From NCBI GenBank assembly GCA_963853835.1, contig OY970820.1:20081873-20145872 (forward strand): DNA of 64,000 bases, read 5' to 3'. The notes under the pieces were generated by a model. That model was not told the DNA's origin, made no database searches, and worked only from the letters and a program-made list of their open reading frames with translations. Numbering within the stretch: the first letter of the stretch is position 1; each line of letters opens with the position of its first letter. Source of the stretch: Calendula officinalis (lineage: Eukaryota > Streptophyta > Magnoliopsida > Asterales > Asteraceae). Below are positions 44,886 to 55,124 of the stretch, in pieces. The position numbers and the translations under genes were made by a program.

Positions 44886-46293
44886 TTCTAGACCCAAACT
44901 CAGACCACTAACCCTTATAATGTCTAACACCCAGGCCACCTCTTGAGCATCTCCAATGACAGTCCCATCATCAAGATACCAAGCATGAAGAAGAAGCTTG
45001 CAATTGTCTCTGATCTTATGTATTAACGGGTGCAATACAAGAGCAAAAAGAAGGGGTCCCAAAGGGTCACCTTGTTGCACCCCATTAGCAGACCATATAT
45101 GCGAGTCTCCTATATACAACCTCGATGCCTGCCCATATAAGAAATTCACCCATAATGAAATAGAGGGACACCTCACTCTAACCTCATGGAGCAAGGTCGA
45201 TCTATCCACAAGGTTAAAAGCATTCAAGAAGTCCACTGTAAGCATTGCAAGAGACCCATCAATATGATATTCACTAAGCACCCTATTGGCACTGTGTAAA
45301 ACTGCCTAAGCACCACCTGACACTCCAACTCCAAACTGAAAATCACCAAGGTACTTAGATATTTCTTTACCCACACATTTTATTGCAACCTTGGAAACCA
45401 AATGCCTCCAAATAGTGCCTACAACAATAGGTCTTATCCCGTTATCTGGTTTAAGGAGTGGCGTGAGAGGGGCAGAAGCAATAAACTCAGCTAATATAGG
45501 CAGACACCTTCCTGCTAAGTGCTAACCACAAATTAACGACTGAGGTGATTGCTTTCAATAGGTTTGTGGTAGTAACAGATCCCTCACCACATAAAGCATC
45601 TAAAATATGTTGTGCCCTCAAACCATCTCTCCCACATGAAGTACCTTTGGGGAAAGATTTAATGCAACAAAGGACACTATCAAACTCTGTTGCAAGGGGA
45701 GGCTCAGAAAATGTGTGGCTCGGCATGGAAGGGGGTGGCTTGTAGGGATGCTTAGCCTCTAAGGCTTTAATGGTATCAACACAATATGGAGCAACGCCGG
45801 AAGAGGATAACACTTTCACTGCTGCTGAAAAATGCCCATCGGCAACCTTGCGAAGACACTGCCTAACATTGGTGTTACTCGATGTGCTCTGCTGCAAAAA
45901 ATCACCTCCTCCCTGACCCAAAAGCCCTGACCCAGAAGCATCCAACATTTTTTTAACTAACGTTGTAATACCATCCTCTTTCTTCCATGTAGCCAGAGAT
46001 TCTAATATAGAATTTTGTTGTGAGTATTTTCTATTACCGGACCTACGTTCTTGTCTATTATGGGGCCTACACACCTGAAGCGTGCAACGTGGAAAGAGAA
46101 GCAACCGAACCCACGCCTCAACAGAGTCAGGGTGGGCAACCACCTTGTAAAGAACGTTTTTCAACGCTAAAGAGAAGGCGAGCCGACAGCCATGAGGAAT
46201 ACATTTGACGGTGGTAATAGGCTTTTTAAAAACAAGATCAAGAAGCATAGCATCTAGAACCGGCCCCTCGGATACTCTTGCCACAAACTCCAT
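44886..46293 (-). pseudogene. Non-LTR retroelement, reverse transcriptase part
   Basis: The upstream half of the element is continued at 37260-38793. The minus strand has an N-terminal region (MEFVARVSEGPVLDAMLLDL, then FPKGTSCGRDGLRAQHILDA). The RT follows with LLKPDNGIRPIVVG, LTVDFLNAFNLVD (motif A), GVQQGDPLGPLLFALVLHPL (motif B) and WYLDDGTVIGD (motif C, LDD). A frameshift near 45500 and a TAG near 45306 disrupt it. There is no AP-endonuclease domain upstream; the element begins abruptly near 46310, so it may be 5'-truncated. Confidence 0.85.
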
Positions 46294-46868
46294 ATTAGAT
46301 GCGAGTGGCCATTGTTACTTTTATGATAGAATCTAAGTAACGTAGATACTAGAAAGAATTTAAAAGAAAGAATGATAGAACCTAATATAGTGATAAAAAA
46401 CACTATATTAGTAATTGTTTAAAAGAAAGAATGATAGAACCTAATATTTGTTTAAGGAATTCATATACCTCGATTAGTTTAGAACTTAATAAAAAACAAA
46501 TAAGCAATATTTATTGGACCTGGTGAGTGATATTAGTAATTTGTAGTTGTTGGATCAAATCTAGATTAAATCTGAGCCGTATAAAGTACTTTAATTATCC
46601 TCTAAAATTTATATTGAATCTGAGCCGTATAAAGTAGCTTAATTATCCTCTAAAGTACCTTAATCACCAAAGCTAGTCATGTTGAACCGCCAAAGAGTTT
46701 GTAGCCTAACTATATATGATGCTAAAATATTATGTTACCCATTAGTCTATGGTCTTGTTGTAGACAAAACTAAAACATATCAAAATATGTAAAAACTAAT
46801 GCCAGTGAACCGGAGGAGAGAACCAGTTTTGAAGATTTTTGCAAAATGGGTTACAGCATTAATCAAGA
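46294..46868. other. Interval with short direct repeats
   Basis: There is no gene. AAAGAAAGAATGATAGAACC recurs near 46361 and 46420. A 38-bp unit (TCTGAGCCGTATAAAGTA and onward) recurs at 46569 and 46618. Confidence 0.6.
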
Positions 46869-49633
46869 TTACCACGTAAACGAAGGCAATACATACGACG
46901 GATAAGCGTCATACTTTGATGCAAGTGAATTCACAGCCGCCACGTCAGCAGCTTCTCCAAATCCACTCAATCCAAGCTCATTGGCGTGGACCCCACAAGT
47001 GATGAATACTGATTCAATCCCAGATGCATTTGCACCTTTTATATCATGGTGTAAAGAATCCCCCACAGCAATTGAGTCACAACCATCAACACCCGCCAAT
47101 TCCATTGCTGATTTATATATAATCGGATAAGGTTTCCCCATCCATTTTACTTCACCTCCAAGCTTCTCATAACTAGCTGCTAATGTACCTAAAAACACCA
47201 CAATGTTTTCAATTATCATGAGTCTCAAATTACAAAAAATATGACATGCTTACCAGGCATTGTATGCGTTGCTCCAACCTCAACTGTAAAAAAGTCGGGA
47301 TGGGTATTTTTTTGGCAGCACATTGCTCAAGAATCTTTTGAAGATCCTCGAGTTTCTTGGGAACCAAGTCACCAGAAGGAAGCCCCAAAGCTTGGGTGCC
47401 ATGGACTAAAATAAATTCAGCTTCTTCAACATTATCCACCACATGTAGCCCTAGACCCTGCAACATATCATGTGAAGTTTCTTGTTAGTTGGTTTTTTTA
47501 TAATATATAGGAAGAGTTTGAATTAAATTGAATATAAAAATCAATTCATAACAGGGAGAATATATAAAAAGATACTAACAAACTCGACCCATGTGCTTCA
47601 TAACAGAATAATGGGGTGGCCAATACAATAAAGACACTTGGCACTACAAAATTAAAAATAGAAATTGAAATACAATAGTAAGAAACGGTGTCGTATCAAA
47701 CAAGTCTGAATAAATATGAGTTAGAACTTACTGCAAAAGAAATTTGTGGAAACATGCAAGGATTTTTATGAAAATAAAATAAAAATATGGTATTGAAATT
47801 ACTTGTTAGGAAGAGTACTTACCTCAAGTGATATAGCGCTTTGATCATTCCAAGTGATGTGAATGCAAGTTGTTCCTAGCACTTGAAACCAAGGATCATC
47901 TCTCCTATAAATATATATAATACAGATTAGTAAAAAGTAAACAACTAAAAGAAATGAATAGGCAACAAACAACGCCTAATGGATAAAAGTTGACCATAAC
48001 TCATATAATAGGATACAAATAAGATATTTAGGTCTTCCGACAGCCTGGATTTCATGGTCTATGACTCCCAACCCGTTTCCGAAGTTATCACTTAATTAAC
48101 TCGAGATCTAAGAAATAATAAGATTGCATGATCTAGCACATTTATAACCTTATATTATAAGTTGGAGGATATGAAACATATTAAAACTTATCATTTGGAG
48201 ACCGTTATAAGAGCACAAGAGGCAACCTTAGGATTAATTACATTTATTTCACCATCTGTTTCTTGTTAGACAACCATATGAAGTTAAATACATTTTCCCT
48301 ACCTTTTTGTACCATTTATATCTAATGCTAGTTATATGAGTGAATTCTGATCATATACACTTAGCCTAATTTGCTTTCAGGCCCGAGATGAAGACTTGAA
48401 ATAAAGTAGCAGAAAACGTACGTATCAGAAACAAGCGGAATTCTCAGGTCATAGAAAGAGAAACAAAAATGCATTTCTAGGTGCACAGTCACATATGTGA
48501 AACGGAAATGTTAATTAAATTAAAAAATAGCATAATTTATCGAGGACATGTTGACTAAATTAACTTTCACCTTTGAAGATATTGATACGTTAATTCTCCA
48601 CTAGTGATGATTCCTACAAATAGAGAAGGATCAAACCCAAGTTTCTTTAAATTATCCAAAGTGGTTGATGCACTGCATTACTAATAATGATCATCTTTGC
48701 ACCATTAGCAGCCAATCTTTCTACTGTTGACAAATTACAGGATACTTAATAGTATTTACCCTAAGGCACTTTAGATAGGTACAACAAAACCATGGATTTC
48801 AAACTGACGTTTATTACTAAAATGTTAAAGTGTATAACATACATGTAGATATGGCACCAGGATAAGGTTTTTTCCCATCATGAAGAACACCATACTGGTC
48901 TAAAAACCACCAAACAGAGTACGTGTAACTAAAAACATAAATATAAAAGTAACATTTAACATCCCAAACACCGAATTATTGATAATTAGGGGATCATGTA
49001 CGCATATGTGGTTGATTATAGGATTCTTCATGAGTAGAAAAGCATTCAAGAGCACTGGTAGCATCAAATACAGATTTTGCAGCATTTATGTCAATATTTG
49101 GGTGTTTTTAGAGCATCTCCAACCATAAACTTTATAAAATTCCTTCCATCTCTTGGGATCAACTCTTCCCTTCAAAAGCCTTTAAAATTCATATTCCACT
49201 AACAATTATACTCACAAATAAATATGAGCCCATGCCAACTCTATATTTGAAGTTGAGATCAAGTTGGGTTGGAAAGAAAAAAAACTTCAAATAGAGGCTT
49301 GTGATTGGAGATGCTCAATCTATGGTTAACTCAATGGATTAGCAAGTGTTAAAATACTTAATACATGGTTCCAATACATCGTTAGAACTACTCTGTTTAT
49401 GTAACCTAAACTTGTTTGGATTTGCTAAGTATTCAGCATTACGTAGATATTAGGGTTTAACATAGATCGCACAAGACAGACACCCTAGTGACTTGAAAAT
49501 ATATAATCATCGCATATTTGTTGAATAACATCGCGATTAATTTACTTAAACATGCCACCTTGTAATTACGAGTTTCAGCAATTTGTCGGAGACCTGCGAA
49601 TCTCTTGGTGTCGCTTGTAATGGGTACGGCCAT
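46869..49633 (-). pseudogene. HAD class IIA hydrolase pseudogene (paralog of 27098-29108)
   Basis: This is a second copy of the HAD gene with all six exon equivalents in order: 49559-49633, around 48843-48912, 48571-48723, 47823-47904, 47254-47457 and 46869-47188. Exon 1 keeps a normal GT donor. Three lesions are visible. About 8 nt are missing at the start of exon 2, removing the AG acceptor (GTTTGGTGGTTTTTAG in place of GTTTGGTGCAGGCATGGTTT). Exon 3 is 153 nt against 160, a 7-nt loss inside the ISNSSRR motif II codons. Exon 5 is 204 nt against 217, a 13-nt loss after KKIPM. Each loss breaks the frame or splicing. Motifs III/IV in the last exon are intact (VGDSLHHDIKGA). Confidence 0.92.
49111..49316. 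mobile_element. Tourist-like MITE, short copy
   Basis: Ends GAGCATCTCCAACCATAAAC and GATTGGAGATGCTC match the element at 50017-50372. It lies within intron 1 of the HAD pseudogene. The flanking trinucleotides no longer match, so the TSD is eroded. Confidence 0.7.
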
Positions 49634-49757
49634 TGACTTTTGAATTTTGACTTTTATCACAACTTTTTGGGAATTGGGGGCGGGTTGGTCACAATTTGCT
49701 TGTGCCTTTGAAATCACAGAAGTTTTCAATTGTGTTTTTTAATTATTTATATTTATA

Positions 49758-49894
49758 GGGTTTTGCTAATTCAATAACTATGCATTAAAATGTTGTACTT
49801 TTATTACCGGATGAGTGGTACTTAAAATTCAGGAGGTGGTTGTTGATTAATTTACAAGTATTAATGCGCTTATTGACTGTTATTAGCAAAACCC
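49758..49894. mobile_element. 137-bp MITE with 9-bp TSD
   Basis: Ends GGGTTTTGCTAAT and ATTAGCAAAACCC are flanked by a perfect ATATTTATA duplication (49749-49757 and 49895-49903). It is the same family as 9098-9246. Confidence 0.88.
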
Positions 49895-50016
49895 ATATTT
49901 ATATTATGAGTTTTTACCCCATTACAATTTACATCTAGGTATATTTTTTTGTGTGTTTTTCTTATCGTCATGCTTGAATACTAATTTATGTTTTAAATTT
50001 TTTTTTATGTTGCTAA

Positions 50017-50372
50017 GAGCATCTCCAACCATAAACTCTATAAAACTCACTCTATCTCTATAATCGGTGGGTCCATTCACTCTAAAAATAACCTCAACTC
50101 CAACCATAAACTCTATCAATCTCTCTAAAACTAGTGGGACCCATAGAAATCATATTTTTAATTAATTTATTTTACATCACAAAGGAAAATTAGCTAAGGA
50201 TGTGTGGGGTACATAGATAGAGGCATGGATAGAGGGGATACCCTCTCACTTCAAATATAGAGGGAGCTTTTCTCTCACTCTATATTTAGAGTGAGGGATA
50301 GAGTTGGGTTGGAGGAGAAAAAACTTTAAATATAAAGATAGAGGGGTTGATAGAGGTGGGTTGGAGATGCTC
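50017..50372. mobile_element. Tourist (PIF/Harbinger) MITE
   Basis: Inverted ends GAGCATCTCCAACC and GGTTGGAGATGCTC are flanked by TAA trinucleotide duplications (50014-50016 and 50373-50375), the PIF/Harbinger signature. Internal CTCTATC/GATAGAG repeats make it strongly foldback. Confidence 0.9.
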
Positions 50373-50725
50373 TAATTGTTGTTACCATTCTATGAAAAGC
50401 TTTGTATCATCTTTGGTAAGGATAGGACTACGGGAGATCGAGCCGTTGATCTTGGAGAATATGATAATTGAATATGAGATCTTCTTAAAGCTCAATTTTA
50501 TATTGATTCTCCATTTACATCAAAGATGATTAGACCCAACCCACTAAGGTCATAAACCTGTCCTGATAACTTTTGGCACATCTACATGTAGGAAGATAAA
50601 TCATATTTGTTTATTTATTTTTTAAAAAGGACATCATTCAGTTTTACATCTCCATAAGTATAACTAGCAAGCCTGTAGTACATTTATTCGAAGGCGTGAA
50701 TATGGAGATGGTCCGCTTTGTGGTT

Positions 50726-50983
50726 TTAGGAACCACCGCTTTGTTGTGTTGAAGAAGGTGCATGACCATGTCCCCCACCATGTGGAGATGGCCCACTTTG
50801 TATAGGTTTCCAAGAATGCAGACGGATATGTGGAGATGGTTCGGTTCTAGTCAGGAAAAAACGTGGTGGCATTGGCTCATTTACTTGATCCATCTTTTGA
50901 ACTCGTGATGCTCGAGCCAAACAATGATATTCACTTACAAATAAAAAAAGCAAACAAAGAGTTGGGACCATCATGGACCTCAT
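50726..50983 (-). CDS. PIP-type secreted signalling peptide precursor
   Basis: This is an 85-residue, intronless precursor. It has an N-terminal signal peptide with core VPTLCLLFLFVSEYHCLA (residues 6-23), a variable linker, and a conserved C-terminal motif SGPSPHGGGHGH near residue 63. SGPS-x-x-GxGH is the mature-peptide signature of PAMP-INDUCED PEPTIDES (PIP/PIPL), phytocytokines perceived by RLK7-type receptor kinases. The related IDA and CEP families have different cores. The motif is not at the very C-terminus: about ten residues (APSSTQQSGGS) follow, so a trimmed end is expected. The start at 50983 gives a normal-length signal peptide. The TATA sequence about 65 bases upstream and the absence of introns agree with this family. 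Confidence 0.82.
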   Translation of the reverse strand: MRSMMVPTLCLLFLFVSEYHCLARASRVQKMDQVNEPMPPRFFLTRTEPSPHIRLHSWKPIQSGPSPHGGGHGHAPSSTQQSGGS

Positions 50984-51045
50984 GGTGAAGGATTTTAGCT
51001 ATGTGAATTAGATATTGATACTTGTTTAGTATGGAATCTTCCAAA

Positions 51046-51056
51046 TTTTATATATA
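51046..51056 (-). promoter_or_regulatory. Probable TATA box of the PIP-like gene
   Basis: TATATATAAAA on the minus strand lies 63-73 bases upstream of the ATG at 50983. Confidence 0.55.
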
Positions 51057-51593
51057 CATGTATCAACTTCACCCTTAAGTTTCATGATCACATGGATATC
51101 CTTGCAATCCTATCACATTTATCTCCTTAGCAATTATTCACTTTTTTGTAACTAACAGCAAGTATTCATATCGTGCAAGTCAATCACATCAGGGCCGGTT
51201 CCAAGGCATCGTGCAATTTACCACAAAAAAAAAACCAGAAAACTTGTAAATTCTAAAATTATACGCAAAAAAATCACATCATGGATAGACTTTTTTTATT
51301 TGGCTTGTGACATAAGACTCACATGTTACACATCTTAGCTAAAGGTGTTATCATGATTTCTAAGACGCTTTCTGTTGGTGATTGCATATCTTCACCAGTT
51401 TCTATCATTTAATCGAAAGAAAACTGATCACATTTTACTCAAGGTATAACACAAGTTTCTATGGAAGATCGTATTACAACAGTACAACTAGTCAATGCAA
51501 CCGTTTAGGACCCACAAATTTTAGATAATCATTTTCAAACAATTAGCCCATATATATGTAAGTCAACCAATTGATTTAGATTAATTGACCACC

Positions 51594-51778
51594 AAGGAAG
51601 CCTTGGGGGTTTGCCTTCAAAAGGTCTTGGGTTCAAGACTTGTTGGAGGCTTTCTTTGGAGATAAAAAGGTGGTGGGGTTTATTCCCCTAAAAAAAGATA
51701 TGTTCGAAGAAATGCATACTGCCCATTTGAATGTTACTGCATAACTCGAAACACTAACTACCTTGTCGTTAAAAAAAA
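51594..51778 (+). mobile_element. tRNA-derived SINE, copy 3
   Basis: On the plus strand a B-box-like GGGTTCAAGACTTG (51629) is followed by GGGTTTATTCCCC, a CATACT-GCCCATTTGAATG body shared with the other SINE copies, and a terminal CGTTAAAAAAAATATG tail. I did not find a clean TSD. Confidence 0.65.
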
Positions 51779-51823
51779 TATGTGTAAGCCTACTTGATCA
51801 ATGAGAATTGCTATAAATAGATA

Positions 51824-52136
51824 CTTCCTCCGTATCAAAATAAGTGACACACTTTCCATTTTGTGGTGTATCAAAATAAGTGACACACTTTGAAAACTTT
51901 CCTTATTTGGTAAAAATAGTGGGACCCATACCCACTAACTGTCCACTTTAATAAAGTCAAATTACCCTTATACCCTTACTTTTACTTTTAAAACTCATTA
52001 ATATCACTTTATTCAAGAAAAATGGGACTCATCCTCCACTAACAATGTACTTTAATCTATTTTAACCTATACTTTAATCTTTTACTTCAAAAAACGTGTA
52101 AGACAATTTGTGTCACTTATTTTGATACGGAGGAAG
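51824..52136. mobile_element. Stowaway MITE (CTTCCTCCGTATC family), copy 2
   Basis: The 313-bp element is flanked by TA on both sides. It is the same family and length as 40666-40978 but in inverse orientation; the duplicated TGTGTCACTT segment is near the opposite end. Confidence 0.93.
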
Positions 52137-52464
52137 TACATAAATTAATTGTTTTTTTTTTCAAAATTTTCTTTCTTACTTGTCAATCCATCTAGTAAAC
52201 TACAATACTCTAATTACAATTTTATAAATTATTATCTTGCTTTTGTCTATAACTTTTTTAGGATTTTTAGTCCTAGCTTACATGGTGGGTTTAACGGCTT
52301 ACTTAAGGTTTGAGAAATCAACTAGTCATTTTTTCGGTTTATAAGCTTTTGTTGCTTCAAACTCAAGTTAATAGTCTCATTAGGCGACAACGAGTTGCTT
52401 CTCAATAAAATCTATATGCCCAAAGAAGAAAAAATTGATCATTACTTGCTCAAAACACTAATCA

Positions 52465-52475
<11 letters not shown>

Positions 52476-52524
<49 letters not shown>
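52476..52524. repeat. (TA)n microsatellite
   Basis: About 24 TA dinucleotides. Confidence 0.95.
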
Positions 52525-52525
<1 letters not shown>

Positions 52526-53050
52526 CGAGTTTTAATATTGATGTTGTATTAAATTTCATATTTTAATACCATATTAAGCTTTTAATTTAATTTTTAGACT
52601 TCACCGTTTATTTCCACCAGCAGTTATGCAAAACCAAGAAAATCATTAAATCTATACATTTAATTTTCATCCCTTTATATGATTTCCACCGTTATATTCA
52701 TAGCCTTAAATTCACACCATTACACTTGAATGCTTGATTTCCATTCCCAACTTTAAATTCCATCCCTTTATTTTCCAGCCTTAAATTCCATTCCAAGCCT
52801 CCAATTTACACTTCGGTTACAACCTTCAATTTATTTTGTATCTAAATAGTCTTCTTCCTTTATTATTATCATCATTAGGCATTGTTACACCACTGATTTA
52901 TAAGGTGATATTTAGAGGAACCGTAGTTGTTATTTTTCATATTTTCGCTAATTTAATGGTTTTGTTGCAGATTTATGGAAAGCATCAGCTGAGTGGTGGC
53001 TTTATGTTCAATTAACAATCTTGAATCAGGTTTTTATATTTTTCTTAATT

Positions 53051-53758
53051 TCTTAATATTTGATACTATGATTTTCATTATATGAGCTGAGTGGTGGCTA
53101 AGAAGGTAAATGATGTTTAGTATAAAAAAGAGGTTCAAATGGTTTCATGTGTAAGTGTTTTAGAAAAAATGCTACAAAAATAGTTGTTATTTTTCATATT
53201 TTTGCTAATTTAATGGTTTTGTCGTAGATTAATGAAAAACATCAGATGAGTGGTGGCTTTATGTTCAATTAACAATCTTGAAAGTTTTTATTTCATTTTT
53301 CCAAAGATGATGTTTATTTTGAATAAGTGAAAATATTTCATATTGACCTATTTTATTGATCTGAGTCAAACCTTGTAGTTCCACTTCATCCTTACCAGTT
53401 TCTCCTCGCATGAAATCAGAACATAAACACACATATAATTGTCGAATTGTTACATGCAAATTCACATCAAATAACTATCATGAAAACCAAATACAAACCT
53501 TCCCAAATTTTCCAACCTTTTCATAATCCGCTTCGTCACCAACTTATTAAAAAAGGATTCAAGAATGAAGATTAATAATTGCTAACAAAAAAGCTTTAAT
53601 AAAAAATGAAAAAGATAATTTTTTGTAGCATTTTTTCTAAAACACTTACACATGAAACCATTTGAACCTCTTTTTTATTTAGCTTATTATACTAAATACC
53701 TTCTTAACCACCACTCAGTTCATATAATGAAAACCATAGTATCAACCATTAAGAAATA
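53051..53758. repeat. Large inverted repeat with direct duplication
   Basis: The left arm, about 53051-53182, is complementary with scattered mismatches to the right arm at 53619-53758 (for example GAGGTTCAAATGGTTTCATG near 53131 against CATGAAACCATTTGAACCTC near 53652). The arm is flanked by a direct repeat of about 100 bp, at 52924-53035 and 53181-53281, which contains TGGTTTTGTTGCAG followed by an exon-like segment ending CAATCTTGA. It could be a foldback transposon or captured gene fragment. Confidence 0.75.
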
Positions 53759-54628
53759 ATCATAAACAAATACATAAAGAAATAGATAAAATCATTATAC
53801 GCTCAACAATAATAGATAGAACAAACCAACATAACAAAAAGTTTATTGGGTTGGATTACTTCTCAAAACTATTATTGTATTTTGTAGTAATCTTTAAACT
53901 TAAACATTTCTCTATTTCAAGATTCCTCATGTGTAATGTTTTATGGGAGTAATGCACCATTCGTCTTTACCTTCTATTGGTATCCAATTTAAAAAAACAC
54001 ATAAAAAATTTTAATGGCACGTAGTCTACTCCACTTTGTCTATGATGCGACTTGAACCCCGTGTGTGTGTGTGTTATAGGTCATGATCAACATCTTACGC
54101 CTTACATCAATACGTCTAGGCTACAAGCTTTCGGTAAAAAAAAGATAACACATATCCGACCTTTGAGGAAACCCCCGAAAATGGCAGGACAAAAACTCCA
54201 CATGTACGCTTAAAACACATAAATAGAATACTATTTTTCATTAAATATTAAATTTATGTTACAAACATACAAGTTTTAACTATTCCTTTTTAAATAAACT
54301 TTTAAAGCTTTTCAATTTTCAGGCACTAATGATTAACTAATGTCTCTTGAAGATATAACATCGTTTATCCATAGGTGTGCTTATAAAAGACAAAGCACGA
54401 AAATCTTCGTAGTGACACTTAGGTGTTATGAATAACATGTTTTGTATTATGATAATATAATTACTCATGTTTTGTTACTTTACATTTTTCTCCGACAACA
54501 CTTTGTTTTATTCATACTTTTCAAGTGATACTAATAACTTATTATAATGAGCAAAGTCCGTGCATCGCGCGGGCTATGCTGCCTCGTGTTATTAAAGAAA
54601 CCAGTTCAAAGTATCTAACTTTATTAAG

Positions 54629-55011
54629 AGGGTGTTTGGTATTGCGATTTGAAGTAGATTATATGCTTACTGCGTTTTAAAACGCAAATAATCTAAAACT
54701 AGTGTTTGACAAAAGCTATGAAATAATCACTTATTTGCGTTTTGGAGCTTTCAAAATGAAGTTTTGAAAAATTAGGTTGGTAGCTACTTATTTGCGTTTT
54801 GAAAATGAAGTTTTGAATATTGCCTATTAACTAAACAAATAATCAGGTTTGTCAAACACTAAAATACAAATTATTTGATTATTGCGATTTCAAACAGCAT
54901 AATCAAATCCAAACACAACTTTTCAAAATCACGTTTTGTAACCGCTGATTATCTGATTATTCATTTTCAAAACACATAATCTATTTTCAATAAACAATCC
55001 CAAACACTCCG
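54629..55011. mobile_element. Foldback MITE upstream of the SWIB/GYF gene 3' end
   Basis: Inverted ends GAGGGTGTTTGGTATTGCGA and CAATCCCAAACACTC enclose about 380 bp of TTTGCGTTTT/AAAACGCAAA and AATCA motifs that pair with each other. It belongs to the AGGGTGTTTGG group. The TSD is not clear. A CCGTGCATCGCGCGGGC hairpin just before it (54558) may be a decayed Helitron end. Confidence 0.6.
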
Positions 55012-55124
55012 TAAGGCTAACTCATAAAGTAGTTTTTAAACCAAACTATGACTGAAAAAAGAAATTTATAATTATCCACATAATGACAAGGGCATAACAA
55101 GTAAATGCTACAACTGATTCCAAT

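Larger units (their letters stand above)
49634..50725. other. Interval between HAD pseudogene and PIP-like gene
   Basis: There is no gene. It holds two MITEs (49758-49894 and 50017-50372) and the 3' flank of the PIP-like gene. Open frames here fall inside the MITEs. Confidence 0.5.
51057..55124. other. Gene-free, repeat-rich interval
   Basis: No gene is recognised. It holds a SINE, a Stowaway MITE, a TA microsatellite, a large inverted repeat with exon-like direct repeats and a foldback MITE (listed separately). A minus-strand tRNA-like A/B box pair lies near 54056-54115. Confidence 0.5.
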
